A stretch of DNA of 64,000 bases from positions 186,001 to 250,000 of the forward strand of contig JBIQLN010000002.1 in the NCBI GenBank assembly GCA_044464225.1, read 5' to 3'. The notes below the pieces were generated by a model. That model worked only from the letters and a program-made list of their open reading frames with translations. It was not told the origin of the DNA and made no database searches. The translations under genes were made by a program, and so were the position numbers. Source of the DNA: 66-474 sp044464225 (GTDB lineage: Bacteria > Pseudomonadota > Gammaproteobacteria > Xanthomonadales > Rhodanobacteraceae). Of the stretch, positions 9,887-19,354 are shown one piece after another (position 1 is the stretch's first letter; every line of letters begins with the position of its first letter).

Positions 9887-10355
9887 ACTCCGCGCACAGC
9901 GCTTCCATCCCGACGCGATCTTCGTCGTCGAAGCGTGCGAGCGAAGGGCTGTCCACGTCCCACACCCCGAGCAGCGAACCATCGGCGCGGACCAGCGGCA
10001 CCACGATTTCCGAGAGCGAGGCACCATCGCAGAAGATGTGGTCGGGGAAGGCGTTGACGTCGGGGACGACCTGGACCTCGCGCGACACCGCGGCTGCGCC
10101 ACACACGCCGCGGCCGTGTGCGATGCGCACACAGGCCGGCTTGCCCTGGAACGGACCGACCACCAACCCGTCGCCGTCGGGAAAGTAGAACCCGCACCAG
10201 TTGATGTCGGGCAGCGCGTGATAGACCAGCGCGGCGAAGTTGGCGGCGTTGGCGACGAGATTGGTTTCGCCGTGCAGCAGGCCGCGCGCCTGCTGCGCCA
10301 GTTCCACGTACAGGCCGGGCTTGTCGCTGGCGGCGATGGGAGCAGCTTCGAACAT
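9861..10355 (-). CDS. msrC: Free methionine-R-sulfoxide reductase (GAF domain)
   Basis: A single GAF domain protein of 164 residues. The three cysteines Cys75 (KPAC), Cys85 (GVCG) and Cys109 (IFCDG) have exactly the 10/24 spacing of the catalytic cysteines of E. coli fRMsr (84, 94, 118). The NWCGFY and LLGVWDVDSP segments of the fold are also present. It reduces free L-methionine-R-sulfoxide in the cytosol with thioredoxin. The start ATG (complement of 10353-10355) begins MFEAAP; the frame continues upstream but without family-like sequence. It is convergent with the MscS gene and divergent from the TMEM175-like gene, 38 bp away. Confidence 0.93.
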   Translation of the reverse strand: MFEAAPIAASDKPGLYVELAQQARGLLHGETNLVANAANFAALVYHALPDINWCGFYFPDGDGLVVGPFQGKPACVRIAHGRGVCGAAAVSREVQVVPDVNAFPDHIFCDGASLSEIVVPLVRADGSLLGVWDVDSPSLARFDDEDRVGMEALCAEFMRACADD

Positions 10356-10393
10356 GAACGCGTGCCGGTCGGGAAAACCCGTATTATCGCGCA

Positions 10394-11113
10394 ATGCCGG
10401 ACTCGCCCACGCCAGCCGGAACGGAAGCGCGGCAAGAACGCGCGGAAAGCGCGCGCCTGGACAATTTCGTCGATGGCGCATTCGCGTTCGCGATCACCCT
10501 GCTGATCATCAGCGGCGGCGGGCTTCCCCACACCGTCGAAGAACTGGAGCAAGCCCTGCGTGGCGTGCCGGCCTTCGCCGCCTGCTTCGCGCAGCTCGCC
10601 TGGTTCTGGCACTCGCACGTGAGCTGGCGCGACAACCTGCGTCTCACCGACCGCCCCAGCCTGCTGTTGTCCCTGCTGCTGGTGTTTTTTGCGCTGATCT
10701 TCGTGTTTCCCCTGCACCTCGTTTACGCGGGCGCCTTCAATGGCCTGAGCAACGGCGTGTTGTCGCCGGGCGTGGCCACGTTCGGCAGGGACCAGGGCGG
10801 TGCGGCCGCGTTGTTCGTCTGTTACGGCCTTTCCTACGCCTGCATGGCGGGCACGCTGGCGGCGCTCCACTGGCATGGCGCGCGGACCGCGACGCGCCTG
10901 GCTCGCGTGGAAGCCGATTCCATCCGCGTCGCGGGCGTGATCTGGACCTACGTCGCATCGGTCGGACTGCTCTCGACCTTGCTTGCCTTGACCCTCCCCG
11001 TCGACGCCGGCTGGGTGGATGGCCTGCCCGGAATCGCCTATTTCCTGCTGGCCCTCATCGGCCCGATCGTGCACTTCTATCGCAAGCGCCTTGCAAGGAG
11101 GCTTACACCATGA
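10394..11113 (+). CDS. TMEM175-like potassium channel family protein
   Basis: A protein of 239 residues with about six hydrophobic segments. The first helix carries RLDNFVDGAFAFAITLL, matching the TMEM175 signature (R...FSDGVFAI..T) with Val in place of the conserved Ser; the family's Asp and Gly are kept. Bacterial TMEM175 (DUF1211) proteins are K+-leak channels at the inner membrane. The stop codon overlaps the bioD start (ATGA at 11110-11113) and AAGGAGG within its last codons is the bioD ribosome site, so it is the first gene of a three-gene operon. Functional linkage to biotin synthesis is not evident. Confidence 0.85.
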   Translation: MPDSPTPAGTEARQERAESARLDNFVDGAFAFAITLLIISGGGLPHTVEELEQALRGVPAFAACFAQLAWFWHSHVSWRDNLRLTDRPSLLLSLLLVFFALIFVFPLHLVYAGAFNGLSNGVLSPGVATFGRDQGGAAALFVCYGLSYACMAGTLAALHWHGARTATRLARVEADSIRVAGVIWTYVASVGLLSTLLALTLPVDAGWVDGLPGIAYFLLALIGPIVHFYRKRLARRLTP

Positions 11114-11805
11114 AAACCAGGGGCGTTTTCATCGCTGGCACCGACACCGGCATCGGCAAGACGTTCGCGGCGTGCTCGCTGCTGCACGCACTGCGTGCCG
11201 CGGGCCTGCGCGCCACCGGAATGAAACCGGTGGCGAGCGGCTGCGATGAAACCCCCGAAGGCCTGCGCAGCGGGGACGCGCTGGCCCTGATGGCCGCCAG
11301 CGACCCGAAACCCGAACGCTACGAACACTGCAATCCGTTCGCCTTCAAGTCGCCCGTGTCGCCGCACATCGCGGCGGCGGAAATGGACGAGGAAGTGACG
11401 ATGCCGCCGATCGAGGACGCCTACGACTCGCTCGCGATCATGCACGGCGATGCGATCGTGGTGGAAGGCGTCGGCGGCTGGCTGGCGCCGCTTTCGGAAT
11501 CCGCGCGCGCCAATGCAATCCCGCTGCACCTGCAACTGCCGGTCATCCTGGTGGTCGGACTGAAGCTCGGTTGCCTCAACCACGCGCAGCTCACTGCGCG
11601 CGCGATCCGCGCCGACGGCTGCGAACTGCTGGGCTGGATCGGCAACCGGATCGATCCCGACATGCTGAATCCCAAGGAAAACCTGGTGATGCTGAATCGC
11701 TCGCTGGCAGCGCCGTGCCTCGGCGTGCTGCCGCACGGGGTCACCTCGATATCCGCGGCGGCGCACCTGCGCGATGCGGCGGACGCCATACGCGAAAACA
11801 AGTGA
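11110..11805 (+). CDS. bioD: Dethiobiotin synthetase
   Basis: The protein has 231 residues. The P-loop GTDTGIGKT at residues 10-18, KPVASG and the VEGVGGWLAPL segment are diagnostic of BioD. It uses ATP and CO2 to close the ureido ring of 7,8-diaminopelargonate, giving dethiobiotin, in the cytosol. A strong AAGGAGG lies 7-13 bases before ATG 11110. It overlaps the TMEM175-like gene upstream and the methyltransferase gene downstream by 4 bp each. No other bio genes are in the window. Confidence 0.96.
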   Translation: MKTRGVFIAGTDTGIGKTFAACSLLHALRAAGLRATGMKPVASGCDETPEGLRSGDALALMAASDPKPERYEHCNPFAFKSPVSPHIAAAEMDEEVTMPPIEDAYDSLAIMHGDAIVVEGVGGWLAPLSESARANAIPLHLQLPVILVVGLKLGCLNHAQLTARAIRADGCELLGWIGNRIDPDMLNPKENLVMLNRSLAAPCLGVLPHGVTSISAAAHLRDAADAIRENK

Positions 11806-12611
11806 CCGCGTGCAAGCTGTGCGGCAGCGCCACCGAGCCGTTCGGCGAGCTCACCGTCCTCGGCCGGTATCGCGCGCATTACGGGCGGTGCACCATGTGC
11901 GGCTACGTCGCCGTCGAGCGCCCGGAGTGGCTGGAAGAGGCGTACGCCGACCATGCGATCGCCGCGCTGGATACCGGTATCGTGATGCGCAACCTGTGGC
12001 TGGCGGACGCCGTGGATGCGTTGCTGCGCTGGCGCTTTCGCAACGTGCGCACGGCGCTCGATTACGGCGCCGGCACGGGCCTGTTCGTGCGGCTGCTGCG
12101 TGACCGCGGCCACGATTTCCGCTGGGCCGATCCGCACTGCGAAAACCTGTTCGCGCTGGGCTTCGAGGTGGACGAGACCGCGGAACTCGACCTGGTGACC
12201 TGTTTCGAGGTGGCCGAGCACCTGACCGATCCGCTGCCCACGTTCCGGCAACTCACGGAGCGCGCGCCGGTACTGATCTTTTCCACCGAGCTGCTGCCGG
12301 CGCGGGCCAACCGCCCCGGCGAATGGCATTACTACGCACCCGAGACCGGCCAGCACGTCGGCTTTTTCACCGAGGCAAGTCTGCGAGGCATGGCGAACAA
12401 ACTCGGTCGCCACTTCGCCAGCGACGGCCGCATGCTCCACGCGTTCACCCGCGAACCGCTGAATCCACGCTGGCTGCGTGCGGTGTCGAAACAACGGCGG
12501 GCGCGCCGGATGTTGAAGCTCTTGCGCAAGCGCCCGCCGCTGACCTGGCGCGATGCCGCAACCTTGACGCAAACTTTGCGCAGCCGGCAATCCGGGCGCG
12601 CCAATTCGTGA
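11802..12611 (+). CDS. Class I SAM-dependent methyltransferase with N-terminal zinc ribbon
   Basis: The protein has 269 residues, started at GTG 11802, which overlaps the bioD stop. The N-terminus has a CKLCG...CTMCG zinc-ribbon pair (residues about 3-28). A Methyltransf_23-type Rossmann fold follows: ALDYGAGTGLFVRLL as motif I, DLVTCFEVAEHL as the acidic/motif IV region, then an EWHYYAPETGQHVGFF segment typical of the sugar or small-molecule methyltransferases. The substrate is unknown. Its coupling to bioD raises the question of a BioC-like malonyl-ACP methyltransferase role, but BioC lacks such a zinc ribbon and I do not claim it. A frame extension upstream inside bioD has no family-like residues. 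Confidence 0.85.
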   Translation: MTACKLCGSATEPFGELTVLGRYRAHYGRCTMCGYVAVERPEWLEEAYADHAIAALDTGIVMRNLWLADAVDALLRWRFRNVRTALDYGAGTGLFVRLLRDRGHDFRWADPHCENLFALGFEVDETAELDLVTCFEVAEHLTDPLPTFRQLTERAPVLIFSTELLPARANRPGEWHYYAPETGQHVGFFTEASLRGMANKLGRHFASDGRMLHAFTREPLNPRWLRAVSKQRRARRMLKLLRKRPPLTWRDAATLTQTLRSRQSGRANS

Positions 12612-12727
12612 TGCGCATCCTGCGGCTTTCCCTCGGGGCACCGGCTAGGCCGATGTCCGCTCCGGCATCCTGCCCTTGCCGTCCGGGTATGGTCCGCGAC
12701 TGCGCATGCGGGACGGGAAACACGAAC

Positions 12728-12782
12728 GCCCCCCGGATCAAATCCGGGGGACGCTGCAGCGGCGCGAGCAATCCGGGATGAC
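12728..12782. repeat. Dispersed palindromic repeat (GTCATTCCGG family)
   Basis: A perfect stem CCCCCGGAT / ATCCGGGGG (12730-12750) is followed by AATCCGGGATGACG. The same kinds of termini occur at 46.98, 54.95, 55.02, 57.34 and 58.91 kb. It lies between the convergent methyltransferase and S41 genes and may also serve as a bidirectional terminator. Confidence 0.6.
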
Positions 12783-12793
12783 GAGCAGCGACG

Positions 12794-15700
12794 TCAACCC
12801 GCGGTGCCCGCGGCGGACGGCGGCCGCATGTGCGGCGGCGCCTTGTCCAGCCCCGGCGGCTGCGGCGGCAGTTTCAGCGGATGCGCCTGGATTTCCCTCT
12901 CCAGCACCTCGATGGCCTTGTCGAGTTGCGGGTCCTTGCCTGCCAATTGCTGCGACACGTCCTCGTTGACCACGATGTCCGGTTCGACGCCGTAGCCTTC
13001 GACCGTGTACTTGCCATCCAGGCCGACGATGCCGGCGAACTGCGGCACGAACACGTCGCCGCCGTCGATCAGCGGTCCGAGCCCGCCGATGCCGATCACC
13101 CCGCCCCAGGTGCGGGTGCCGATGACCGGCCCCAGCTTCGCCTGCTTGAACATGTACGAGAAGATGTCGCCGTCCGACGCGGTGGTGCCGTTGCTGAGCG
13201 CCACCATATGGCCCAGCGGCACCACGCCGGGATAGGTGCCGGTGATCGAGCTGCCGCGCAGGTAGTTGTACGCCAGCAGCTTGCGCGACAGCCGTTCGAT
13301 CATCGTCTGCGACATGAAGCCGCCGCCGTTGTCGCGCACGTCGATGATCAGGCCGGGCTTGCGCACCTGCGGGTAGTACCACTTGATGAATTCGCGCGCG
13401 CCGTCCACCCCCATGTCGGGAATGTGCAGGTAGCCGATCTGGCCGTCGCTGGCCTTGGCGACGTATTCGCGATTGGCCTTGACCCAGTCGTAGTAGTGCA
13501 GCGCCATCTCGCTCGCGATCGGCTTCACCAGCACCGTGCGCGCGCCGTCGGTGCTCGGACGCGAATTGACCAGGAGTTGGACCATCTGACCCGGTGCGAT
13601 CCTGAGCAGCCGGTACGGATTTTCATCCCTGGTCAGCGGCGTGCCGTTGATCGCCAGGATGTAATCGCCGGGCTTCACGTCCACGCCGACTTCCGTCAGC
13701 GGCGAGCGGTAGCGCGGCTCGTCGTTTTCGCCGGGGAACACGTCGGCAATCCGGTAGCGGCCGCTCGCATCGTCCAGCTCGAAGTCGGCGCCCAGCAGGC
13801 CGACGTGCGGCTTGTCCGGCAGGCCGAGGTCGCCGCCCGCAACGTAGGTATGCGAATTGGACAGCTCGGCGATCATTTCGCCCAGCACGTAGTTGAGGTC
13901 GGTGCGGTCGCCGACGTACTTCAGCAACGGTTCGTACTTGGCGCGGATCGCGTTCCAGTCGTAGCCGTTGGTGTTGGGAACGTAGAAGTAATCGCGATAG
14001 CGCCGCCACACGTCGTTGAAGATTTCGGCGTACTCGGCCTTGGGATCGACCCGCATGAACAGGCCGTCCAGCTTCACGTCCTTGGGCTTCGGCTTCGACG
14101 CATCGAGGTCGATCCGCTTGTAGTCGTTGCCGTCGTGCACCAGCAGCGTCGAACCGTCCGCCGACAACGCCAGCGGCGCCGCGCCGCCACCGCCTTCGCC
14201 ACCGCCCTGCGGCTTGAATTTGTAGATGTCGCTGTCCTTGCGGTCCTCGAACGACCAGGCATGTATCTCCAGCGGCCGTGCACTTTCGCGGCCGAGGAAC
14301 GGCGCGCCCATGGTCGCGTACAGGATGGCCTTGTGCGTGACCGCGACCCAGGGAATGTTGTCGGGATCGATCGGGGCCCGCACCAGGCGCTGTTCGATAC
14401 CGTCGAAGTCGATCCTGTCGTCGATCCGGGAAGCGGGCTTCGGCTCCTTGTCCTTCTTGTCCTCGTCCTTTCCATTCTTTTCCGCCGCATCCTCGCCCGC
14501 GGCGCGGTCGTTGCGCGGCGCGAACGGATTCTTGACGTCCTTGCGCAACGCATAGGCGAGGATCTGGACCGATCGGTTGGACGCGTAATCAAGTTCCACG
14601 CCGGAAAACTGCGGGGTCCATTCGCGGTCGCCCAGGAAGTACAGATACTTGCCGTCGGGCGAAAACGCCGGCGCCATCGCGTCGGCATATTCGCGCCCGA
14701 GCTCGACGGCCTTGCCGCTGCCGAGGTCGTACACGAACAGCCGCGGCAACTGGGTGTCCTTGTCGGTCAGTGAATACGCGAGGTAATGCCCGCCCGGCGA
14801 CCACGCGTAATCGCGCCGGGATACGCCCGCGTCCTGCGCGATCACCTGGTCGTTCGCGCCGGCCGAGGTGCCGACCACGTGGATGCGGTTGCTGGAATCC
14901 ACGAACGCGATGTGCTTGCCGTCGGGCGACCACTGCGTGTTGTAGAGGCGGCCTATCACGCCCTTGGTCAGCATCACCGGGTTGGTGCCGTCGGCATCGC
15001 GCACCCACACTTCTTCCTCGCCGCTCTCGTCGGAGATGTAGGCCACGCGCTTGCCGTCGGGCGACCACGACACCTCGCGCTCGTGCACGCCCGGGGTGTG
15101 GGTGAGGTCGAGCGAGATGCCGTGTTCCAGCGGCACGCTGAAGATGTCGCCGCGCGCCGTGAACGCCGCGCGTTTGCCGTTGGGGCTGAGCGCGTAGTCC
15201 TCGATGAATTTCTTGACGCTGCGCTCGGACGCGCGCGACGCGACCAGGTCGCTCGGCACGTGGATCGTCAACGCACGATCGCTGCCGTTGCGGGTATCGA
15301 AGATGTGCAGCGCACCGGTCACCTCGTACACGATCTGCCCGGCCTGGTCGCCGCTCGCCCAGCGCGCATCGTCGCCTTGGTAGTTGGTGAGTTGCGTGGT
15401 CTTGCCGTCGGCCGTGTCGTAGCGGTACAGGTTCAAATGCGGCCCGCGATCCGACAGGAAATAGATGCTCTTGCCGATCCACACCGGATCACGGTCGGTG
15501 TTGGGATCGTTGGTGATGTTCTTCGCCGATTTCGAGGCGAAGTCGTAGATGAACAGATCCTGCGCCCAGCCGCCCTTGTAGCGATCCCAGTCGCGGAAAT
15601 CGCGGAACTTGGGCGAATACACCATCTGCGTGCCGTCGGGCGAAAACCGCGCGGTGCCCGATTGCGGCATCGGCAGTGCAGTCGGCAGGCCGCCCGTCAC

Positions 15701-16297
15701 GGCCACCGTGAACACGCGCGGATTGGAGATCCCCCGCGAGTCGCGCCACGAGCGGAACAGCACGGATTTTCCGTCCGGCGTCCAGCCGTACACCTGGTTG
15801 TCGAAACCCCAGCGCTGCGGCAGCGGCCCCATCGCCGGATAGAACGTCAACTGTTTCGGCTCGCCGCCATTCGCGGGCACCACGTACACCTGGCTGTCGC
15901 CGCCGTACTGGCCGGTGAATGCGATCTGTCTGCAATCCGGCGAGAAGCGCGCGGCCATTTCCAGGCCCGGCCCCGCGGTCAGGCGCGTCGCGGTGCCGCC
16001 CTGCGTCGAGGCGGTCCACAAGTCGCCGGCGTAGGTGAACACCACGCGGTCGCCGCACACGTCTGGGAAACGCAGCAGGCGCGTGCCGGCGACAGCCGCG
16101 CCCGTGGGAGCCACGGCAGTCGTGCCCGCGGGCGCGGGGGCCGGCGGCGCGACCGGCGGGGCGCTGGCGGCCGACGCAGGCGCCGACGACTCGCCGGGCG
16201 CCGCGGGGGGCGACGAGGATTGCGAGCAGGCGACCAAGCCCGCCCCCGCCAGCAGTGCACAACCCGCCAGAACGGACTTGCGAATCGTGGATGACAT
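12794..16297 (-). CDS. Tricorn-like S41 peptidase lipoprotein
   Basis: A protein of 1,167 residues with a lipoprotein signal peptide (LLAGAGLVAC, lipobox LVAC, Cys near residue 24) and then a Pro/Ala-rich linker. The middle carries repeated WD40-like/TolB propeller blades (FSPDGTQMVYSP, WSPDGKRVAYIS, FSPDGKYLYFLG and others). The C-terminal third has the tricorn core domain, a PDZ-like segment (VKPGDYILAINGTPL) and the S41 protease domain with DVRDNGGG and ALSNGTTASDGDIF, the latter holding the probable nucleophile Ser. It probably degrades peptides in the periplasm. The start ATG (complement of 16295-16297) was chosen because the lipoprotein signal begins there; a longer frame reaches 16360 without signal-like sequence. 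No operon partner. Confidence 0.9.
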   Translation of the reverse strand: MSSTIRKSVLAGCALLAGAGLVACSQSSSPPAAPGESSAPASAASAPPVAPPAPAPAGTTAVAPTGAAVAGTRLLRFPDVCGDRVVFTYAGDLWTASTQGGTATRLTAGPGLEMAARFSPDCRQIAFTGQYGGDSQVYVVPANGGEPKQLTFYPAMGPLPQRWGFDNQVYGWTPDGKSVLFRSWRDSRGISNPRVFTVAVTGGLPTALPMPQSGTARFSPDGTQMVYSPKFRDFRDWDRYKGGWAQDLFIYDFASKSAKNITNDPNTDRDPVWIGKSIYFLSDRGPHLNLYRYDTADGKTTQLTNYQGDDARWASGDQAGQIVYEVTGALHIFDTRNGSDRALTIHVPSDLVASRASERSVKKFIEDYALSPNGKRAAFTARGDIFSVPLEHGISLDLTHTPGVHEREVSWSPDGKRVAYISDESGEEEVWVRDADGTNPVMLTKGVIGRLYNTQWSPDGKHIAFVDSSNRIHVVGTSAGANDQVIAQDAGVSRRDYAWSPGGHYLAYSLTDKDTQLPRLFVYDLGSGKAVELGREYADAMAPAFSPDGKYLYFLGDREWTPQFSGVELDYASNRSVQILAYALRKDVKNPFAPRNDRAAGEDAAEKNGKDEDKKDKEPKPASRIDDRIDFDGIEQRLVRAPIDPDNIPWVAVTHKAILYATMGAPFLGRESARPLEIHAWSFEDRKDSDIYKFKPQGGGEGGGGAAPLALSADGSTLLVHDGNDYKRIDLDASKPKPKDVKLDGLFMRVDPKAEYAEIFNDVWRRYRDYFYVPNTNGYDWNAIRAKYEPLLKYVGDRTDLNYVLGEMIAELSNSHTYVAGGDLGLPDKPHVGLLGADFELDDASGRYRIADVFPGENDEPRYRSPLTEVGVDVKPGDYILAINGTPLTRDENPYRLLRIAPGQMVQLLVNSRPSTDGARTVLVKPIASEMALHYYDWVKANREYVAKASDGQIGYLHIPDMGVDGAREFIKWYYPQVRKPGLIIDVRDNGGGFMSQTMIERLSRKLLAYNYLRGSSITGTYPGVVPLGHMVALSNGTTASDGDIFSYMFKQAKLGPVIGTRTWGGVIGIGGLGPLIDGGDVFVPQFAGIVGLDGKYTVEGYGVEPDIVVNEDVSQQLAGKDPQLDKAIEVLEREIQAHPLKLPPQPPGLDKAPPHMRPPSAAGTAG

Positions 16298-16606
16298 GTC
16301 GTGCGCCTCGTGTCGTGGCATGGATGGCCTGCTATACCGGGATTCTCCCCCGTCAACCACTGCGGAAAGTCACGGAGTGTGCCGCCCTGCAGGCAGCTCG
16401 ATGAAACCGCCGGTGGATTGGCGAGGCGGTGGGCACGATGAGGAGTCGCAACCGCGCCAGACGCGGCAAAGACGCAGCGAGTTCGCGGGACGGCGTGCGG
16501 CGCGGCACGCTCGGCCATGACTTGCGGCACGGATGGCACCCCGTGCCCGATCCCGGCATCATTGATGGTCCGTCCCGCCCGCCTTTGCGTTCCCCGGAGC
16601 CCGAAC

Positions 16607-16957
16607 TTGACCCAAGCCCAACGGTTCTACATCACGATCGCCAATCTCGCGCAAGCGCGCGGCCCCGATCCCGATCTGGCGTTCCAGGGATCGTCGCCGC
16701 AAAGTTTCGCCGACGCGCTGCAGGAAGCCCTGCGCCAGCCCATCCTGTTCCAGCAGTGGAAGGCCAGACAGCCCGATCCCGACGAAGTCGATCAATCGCT
16801 GGCGCCCGTGGACCCCACCGCAACCGTCACCGCCCGACTCGATGACCTGCATACCGAAGTGCAGGTGGTGACGAACCTGACCCATTTCGTGTTGCGCCAC
16901 CGGCTGTTCATCCTGATCGGCCCGAACTGGCAGTTGCACGACGTCGCAGCCGCCTGA
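16607..16957 (+). CDS. Conserved hypothetical protein, about 116 residues
   Basis: A small cytosolic-looking protein (YITIANLAQARG..., ending in a C-terminal GPNWQLHDV) without a named domain that I recognise; similar short proteins sit beside peptidase genes in related genomes, from memory only. The start is uncertain: TTG 16607 has CCGGAG 8-13 bases upstream, while ATG 16565 in the same frame would add 14 residues with no ribosome site. It ends 34 bp before the M3 peptidase start, so co-transcription is likely. No signal peptide, transmembrane segment or catalytic motif is visible. Confidence 0.65.
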   Translation: MTQAQRFYITIANLAQARGPDPDLAFQGSSPQSFADALQEALRQPILFQQWKARQPDPDEVDQSLAPVDPTATVTARLDDLHTEVQVVTNLTHFVLRHRLFILIGPNWQLHDVAAA

Positions 16958-16991
16958 ATCCGAACCCGTTTGTCGTGGAAGGAGTTTGCCC

Positions 16992-19175
16992 ATGCCATCG
17001 TTTCGCCATCACACCCTCGCCCTCGCCTGCTGCGCGCTGCTCGCCGGAACCGCGGGCGTGACCGCGCACGCCGCTCCCGCGGCCACCAAGGCCGAGGCCG
17101 GCGCCATCACCGCCAACCCGTTCTACAAGGCTTCGACGCTGCCGTTCGAGGCGCCCGATTTCAGCAAGATCAAGGACTCGGATTTCCAGCCCGGCATCGA
17201 GGAGGGCATGAAGCTGCAGCGCGCCGAGATCGAGAAGATCGCGAACAACCCGGCCGCGCCGACGTTCGACAACACCATCGTCGCGATGGAAAAGACCGGC
17301 GCGATGCTGAATCGCGTGATGCAGGTGTTCGGCCTGCTGGCCGGCGCCGACACCAACCCGACGCTGCAGAAGGTGCAGGAAACCGAGGCGCCGAAACTGG
17401 CCGCGCACCAGGACGCGATCTACCTGAACCCGAAACTGTTCGCCCGCATCCAGAAGCTCTACGACCAGCGCGACACGTTGAACCTCGATCCGGAGTCGAA
17501 GCGGCTGCTCGAATACGACTACCAGCAGTTCGTCCACAACGGCGCCAAGCTCTCCAGCGCCGACAAGGCCAAGCTGAAGCACTACAACGAACAACTCTCC
17601 ACCCTTTCGGCGCAGTTCCAGAACAAGCTGCTGGCGGCCGACAAGGCCGGCGCGCTGGTGGTGGACGACAAGGCCAAACTCGACGGCCTGTCGCCCGGTG
17701 AAATCGACGCCGCCGCGCAGGCCGCCAAGGCGCGCGACCTGAAGGGCAAGTGGGTGGTCCCGCTGCAAAACACCACCCAGCAGCCGGCACTGGGTTCGCT
17801 CGACAGCCGCGACGTGCGCCACGAATTGTTCCAGCATTCGTGGACCCGCACCGAAAAGGGCGACGCCAACGACACCCGCGCCACCATCGAACAGATGGCC
17901 TACCTGCGCGCGCAGAAGGCCAAGCTGCTCGGCTTCGACACCTACGCCGCGTGGAAACTGGAAAACCAGATGGCGAAGACGCCATCCGCGGTGATGAACT
18001 TCCTCGACCAGCTTGCACCGGCCGCGGTGGCGCGCGCCGAGGCCGAAGGCAAGGACCGCCAGGACATGATCGACAAGGACCAGAAGACGGCCGGCAAGCC
18101 CGGTTTCAAACTGGCCGCGTGGGACTGGGATTACTACGGCGAGCAGGTGCGCAAGGCGAAGTACGATTTCGATGAGTCGCAGGTGAAGCCGTATTTCGAG
18201 CTGAACAACGTACTGGAGAACGGCGTGTTCTATGCCGCCAACCAGCTCTACGGCCTGACCTTCAAGGAGCGCAAGGACCTGCCGGTGTGGGAACCGACGG
18301 TGCGCGTGTTCGAAGTGTATGACTCGAACGGCAAGCCGCTGGCACTGTTCTACTGCGACTACTTCAAGCGCGACAACAAGGGCGGCGGCGCGTGGATGAG
18401 CAACCTCGTCACGCAGTCGAAGCTCTTGAACGAGAAGCCGGTGATCTACAACGTCGCCAACTTCACCAAGCCCGCGCCGGGCCAGCCCGCGCTGCTGTCG
18501 TTCGACGACGTGATCACGATGTTCCACGAGTTCGGCCACGCCCTGAACGGCATGTTCGCCGACCAGGAATACCCGAGCCTCTCGGGCACCGTGCCGCAGC
18601 GCGACTTCGTCGAATTCCCCTCGCAGTTCAACGAACACTGGGCGCTGTACCCGACCGTGTTCGCGCACTACGCCAAGCACTACAAGACCGGCGAGCCGAT
18701 GCCGAAGGCGTTGGTGGACAAGCTCAAGAACTCGCAGCTCTTCAACAAGGGCTACGACATGACCGAGCTGATCTCGGCCGCGCTGCTCGACATGTCCTGG
18801 CACACGATCTCGCCCGGCGCACCGAAGGTGACAGACGTCGATGCGTTCGAGGCCAAGGCGCTGAAGGACAACCACGTCGACGTGTCGTACGTGCCGCCGC
18901 GCTACCGTTCCAGCTACTTCTCCCACATCTGGGGCAGCGGCTACTCGGCCGGCTATTACGCGTACCTCTGGACCGAAATGCTGGCCGACGATGCCTATGC
19001 ATGGTTCGAGGAACACGGCGGCCTGACCCGTGCCAACGGCGACCGCTTCCGCCAGATGGTGCTGTCGCGCGGCAACACCGAAGACCTCGCCAAGATGTAC
19101 GCCGACTGGCGCGGCCGCGCACCCAACATCGACGCGATGAAGAAGGATCGCGGCCTGGAACCGCAGAAGCCGTAG
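16992..19175 (+). CDS. dcp: Peptidyl-dipeptidase Dcp (M3 family), exported
   Basis: The protein has 727 residues with a Sec signal peptide (LALACCALLAG...VTAHA). The M3 catalytic signature HEFGH in DDVITMFHEFGHALNGMF lies near 18520-18555, with the third zinc ligand Glu in the FVEFPSQFNEHW segment, and the C-terminal substrate-binding YFSHIWGSGYSAGYYAYLW. It removes C-terminal dipeptides from peptides. The start ATG 16992 has GAAGGAG 8 bases upstream; TTG 16986 in frame is less likely. A perfect hairpin terminator follows the stop. The last ~160 bp of coding sequence plus this terminator occur again, decayed, at 28.07-28.29 kb. Confidence 0.94.
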   Translation: MPSFRHHTLALACCALLAGTAGVTAHAAPAATKAEAGAITANPFYKASTLPFEAPDFSKIKDSDFQPGIEEGMKLQRAEIEKIANNPAAPTFDNTIVAMEKTGAMLNRVMQVFGLLAGADTNPTLQKVQETEAPKLAAHQDAIYLNPKLFARIQKLYDQRDTLNLDPESKRLLEYDYQQFVHNGAKLSSADKAKLKHYNEQLSTLSAQFQNKLLAADKAGALVVDDKAKLDGLSPGEIDAAAQAAKARDLKGKWVVPLQNTTQQPALGSLDSRDVRHELFQHSWTRTEKGDANDTRATIEQMAYLRAQKAKLLGFDTYAAWKLENQMAKTPSAVMNFLDQLAPAAVARAEAEGKDRQDMIDKDQKTAGKPGFKLAAWDWDYYGEQVRKAKYDFDESQVKPYFELNNVLENGVFYAANQLYGLTFKERKDLPVWEPTVRVFEVYDSNGKPLALFYCDYFKRDNKGGGAWMSNLVTQSKLLNEKPVIYNVANFTKPAPGQPALLSFDDVITMFHEFGHALNGMFADQEYPSLSGTVPQRDFVEFPSQFNEHWALYPTVFAHYAKHYKTGEPMPKALVDKLKNSQLFNKGYDMTELISAALLDMSWHTISPGAPKVTDVDAFEAKALKDNHVDVSYVPPRYRSSYFSHIWGSGYSAGYYAYLWTEMLADDAYAWFEEHGGLTRANGDRFRQMVLSRGNTEDLAKMYADWRGRAPNIDAMKKDRGLEPQKP

Positions 19176-19216
19176 GAGCGGCCCATGGCCGCCACCGGTT
19201 CGCCCGGTGCTTGAAA

Positions 19217-19247
19217 AGAAAGGCCCGCTTCGGCGGGCCTTTCTTGT
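19217..19247 (+). terminator. Rho-independent terminator of dcp
   Basis: A perfect 12-bp stem (AGAAAGGCCCGC paired with GCGGGCCTTTCT) closes a TTCG tetraloop at 19217-19244 and is followed by TT. It lies 41 bp after the dcp stop. A copy with one deleted stem base is found at 28259-28289. Confidence 0.9.
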
Positions 19248-19354
19248 TCAGGGCATCGAGCACTCCTCGGCGGCATCCGGCCAGAAGCGGGCATCGAGAC
19301 GGCCCATCGGGAAGTCGACCCTGGCCCGTGTCTTCCGCGTGGCCGGCGGGATGC

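Noticed and set aside
8342..11074. A 910-codon open frame on the minus strand across the MscS, msrC and TMEM175 genes
   Set aside because: It is an antisense shadow of high-GC genes: it lacks any domain or ribosome site, and the sense frames carry clear families. Only the msrC part (another minus-strand frame) is real.
12830..16294. Long plus-strand frames opposite the tricorn-like peptidase
   Set aside because: They are shadows of the lipoprotein gene, whose propeller repeats and S41 motifs are unmistakable.
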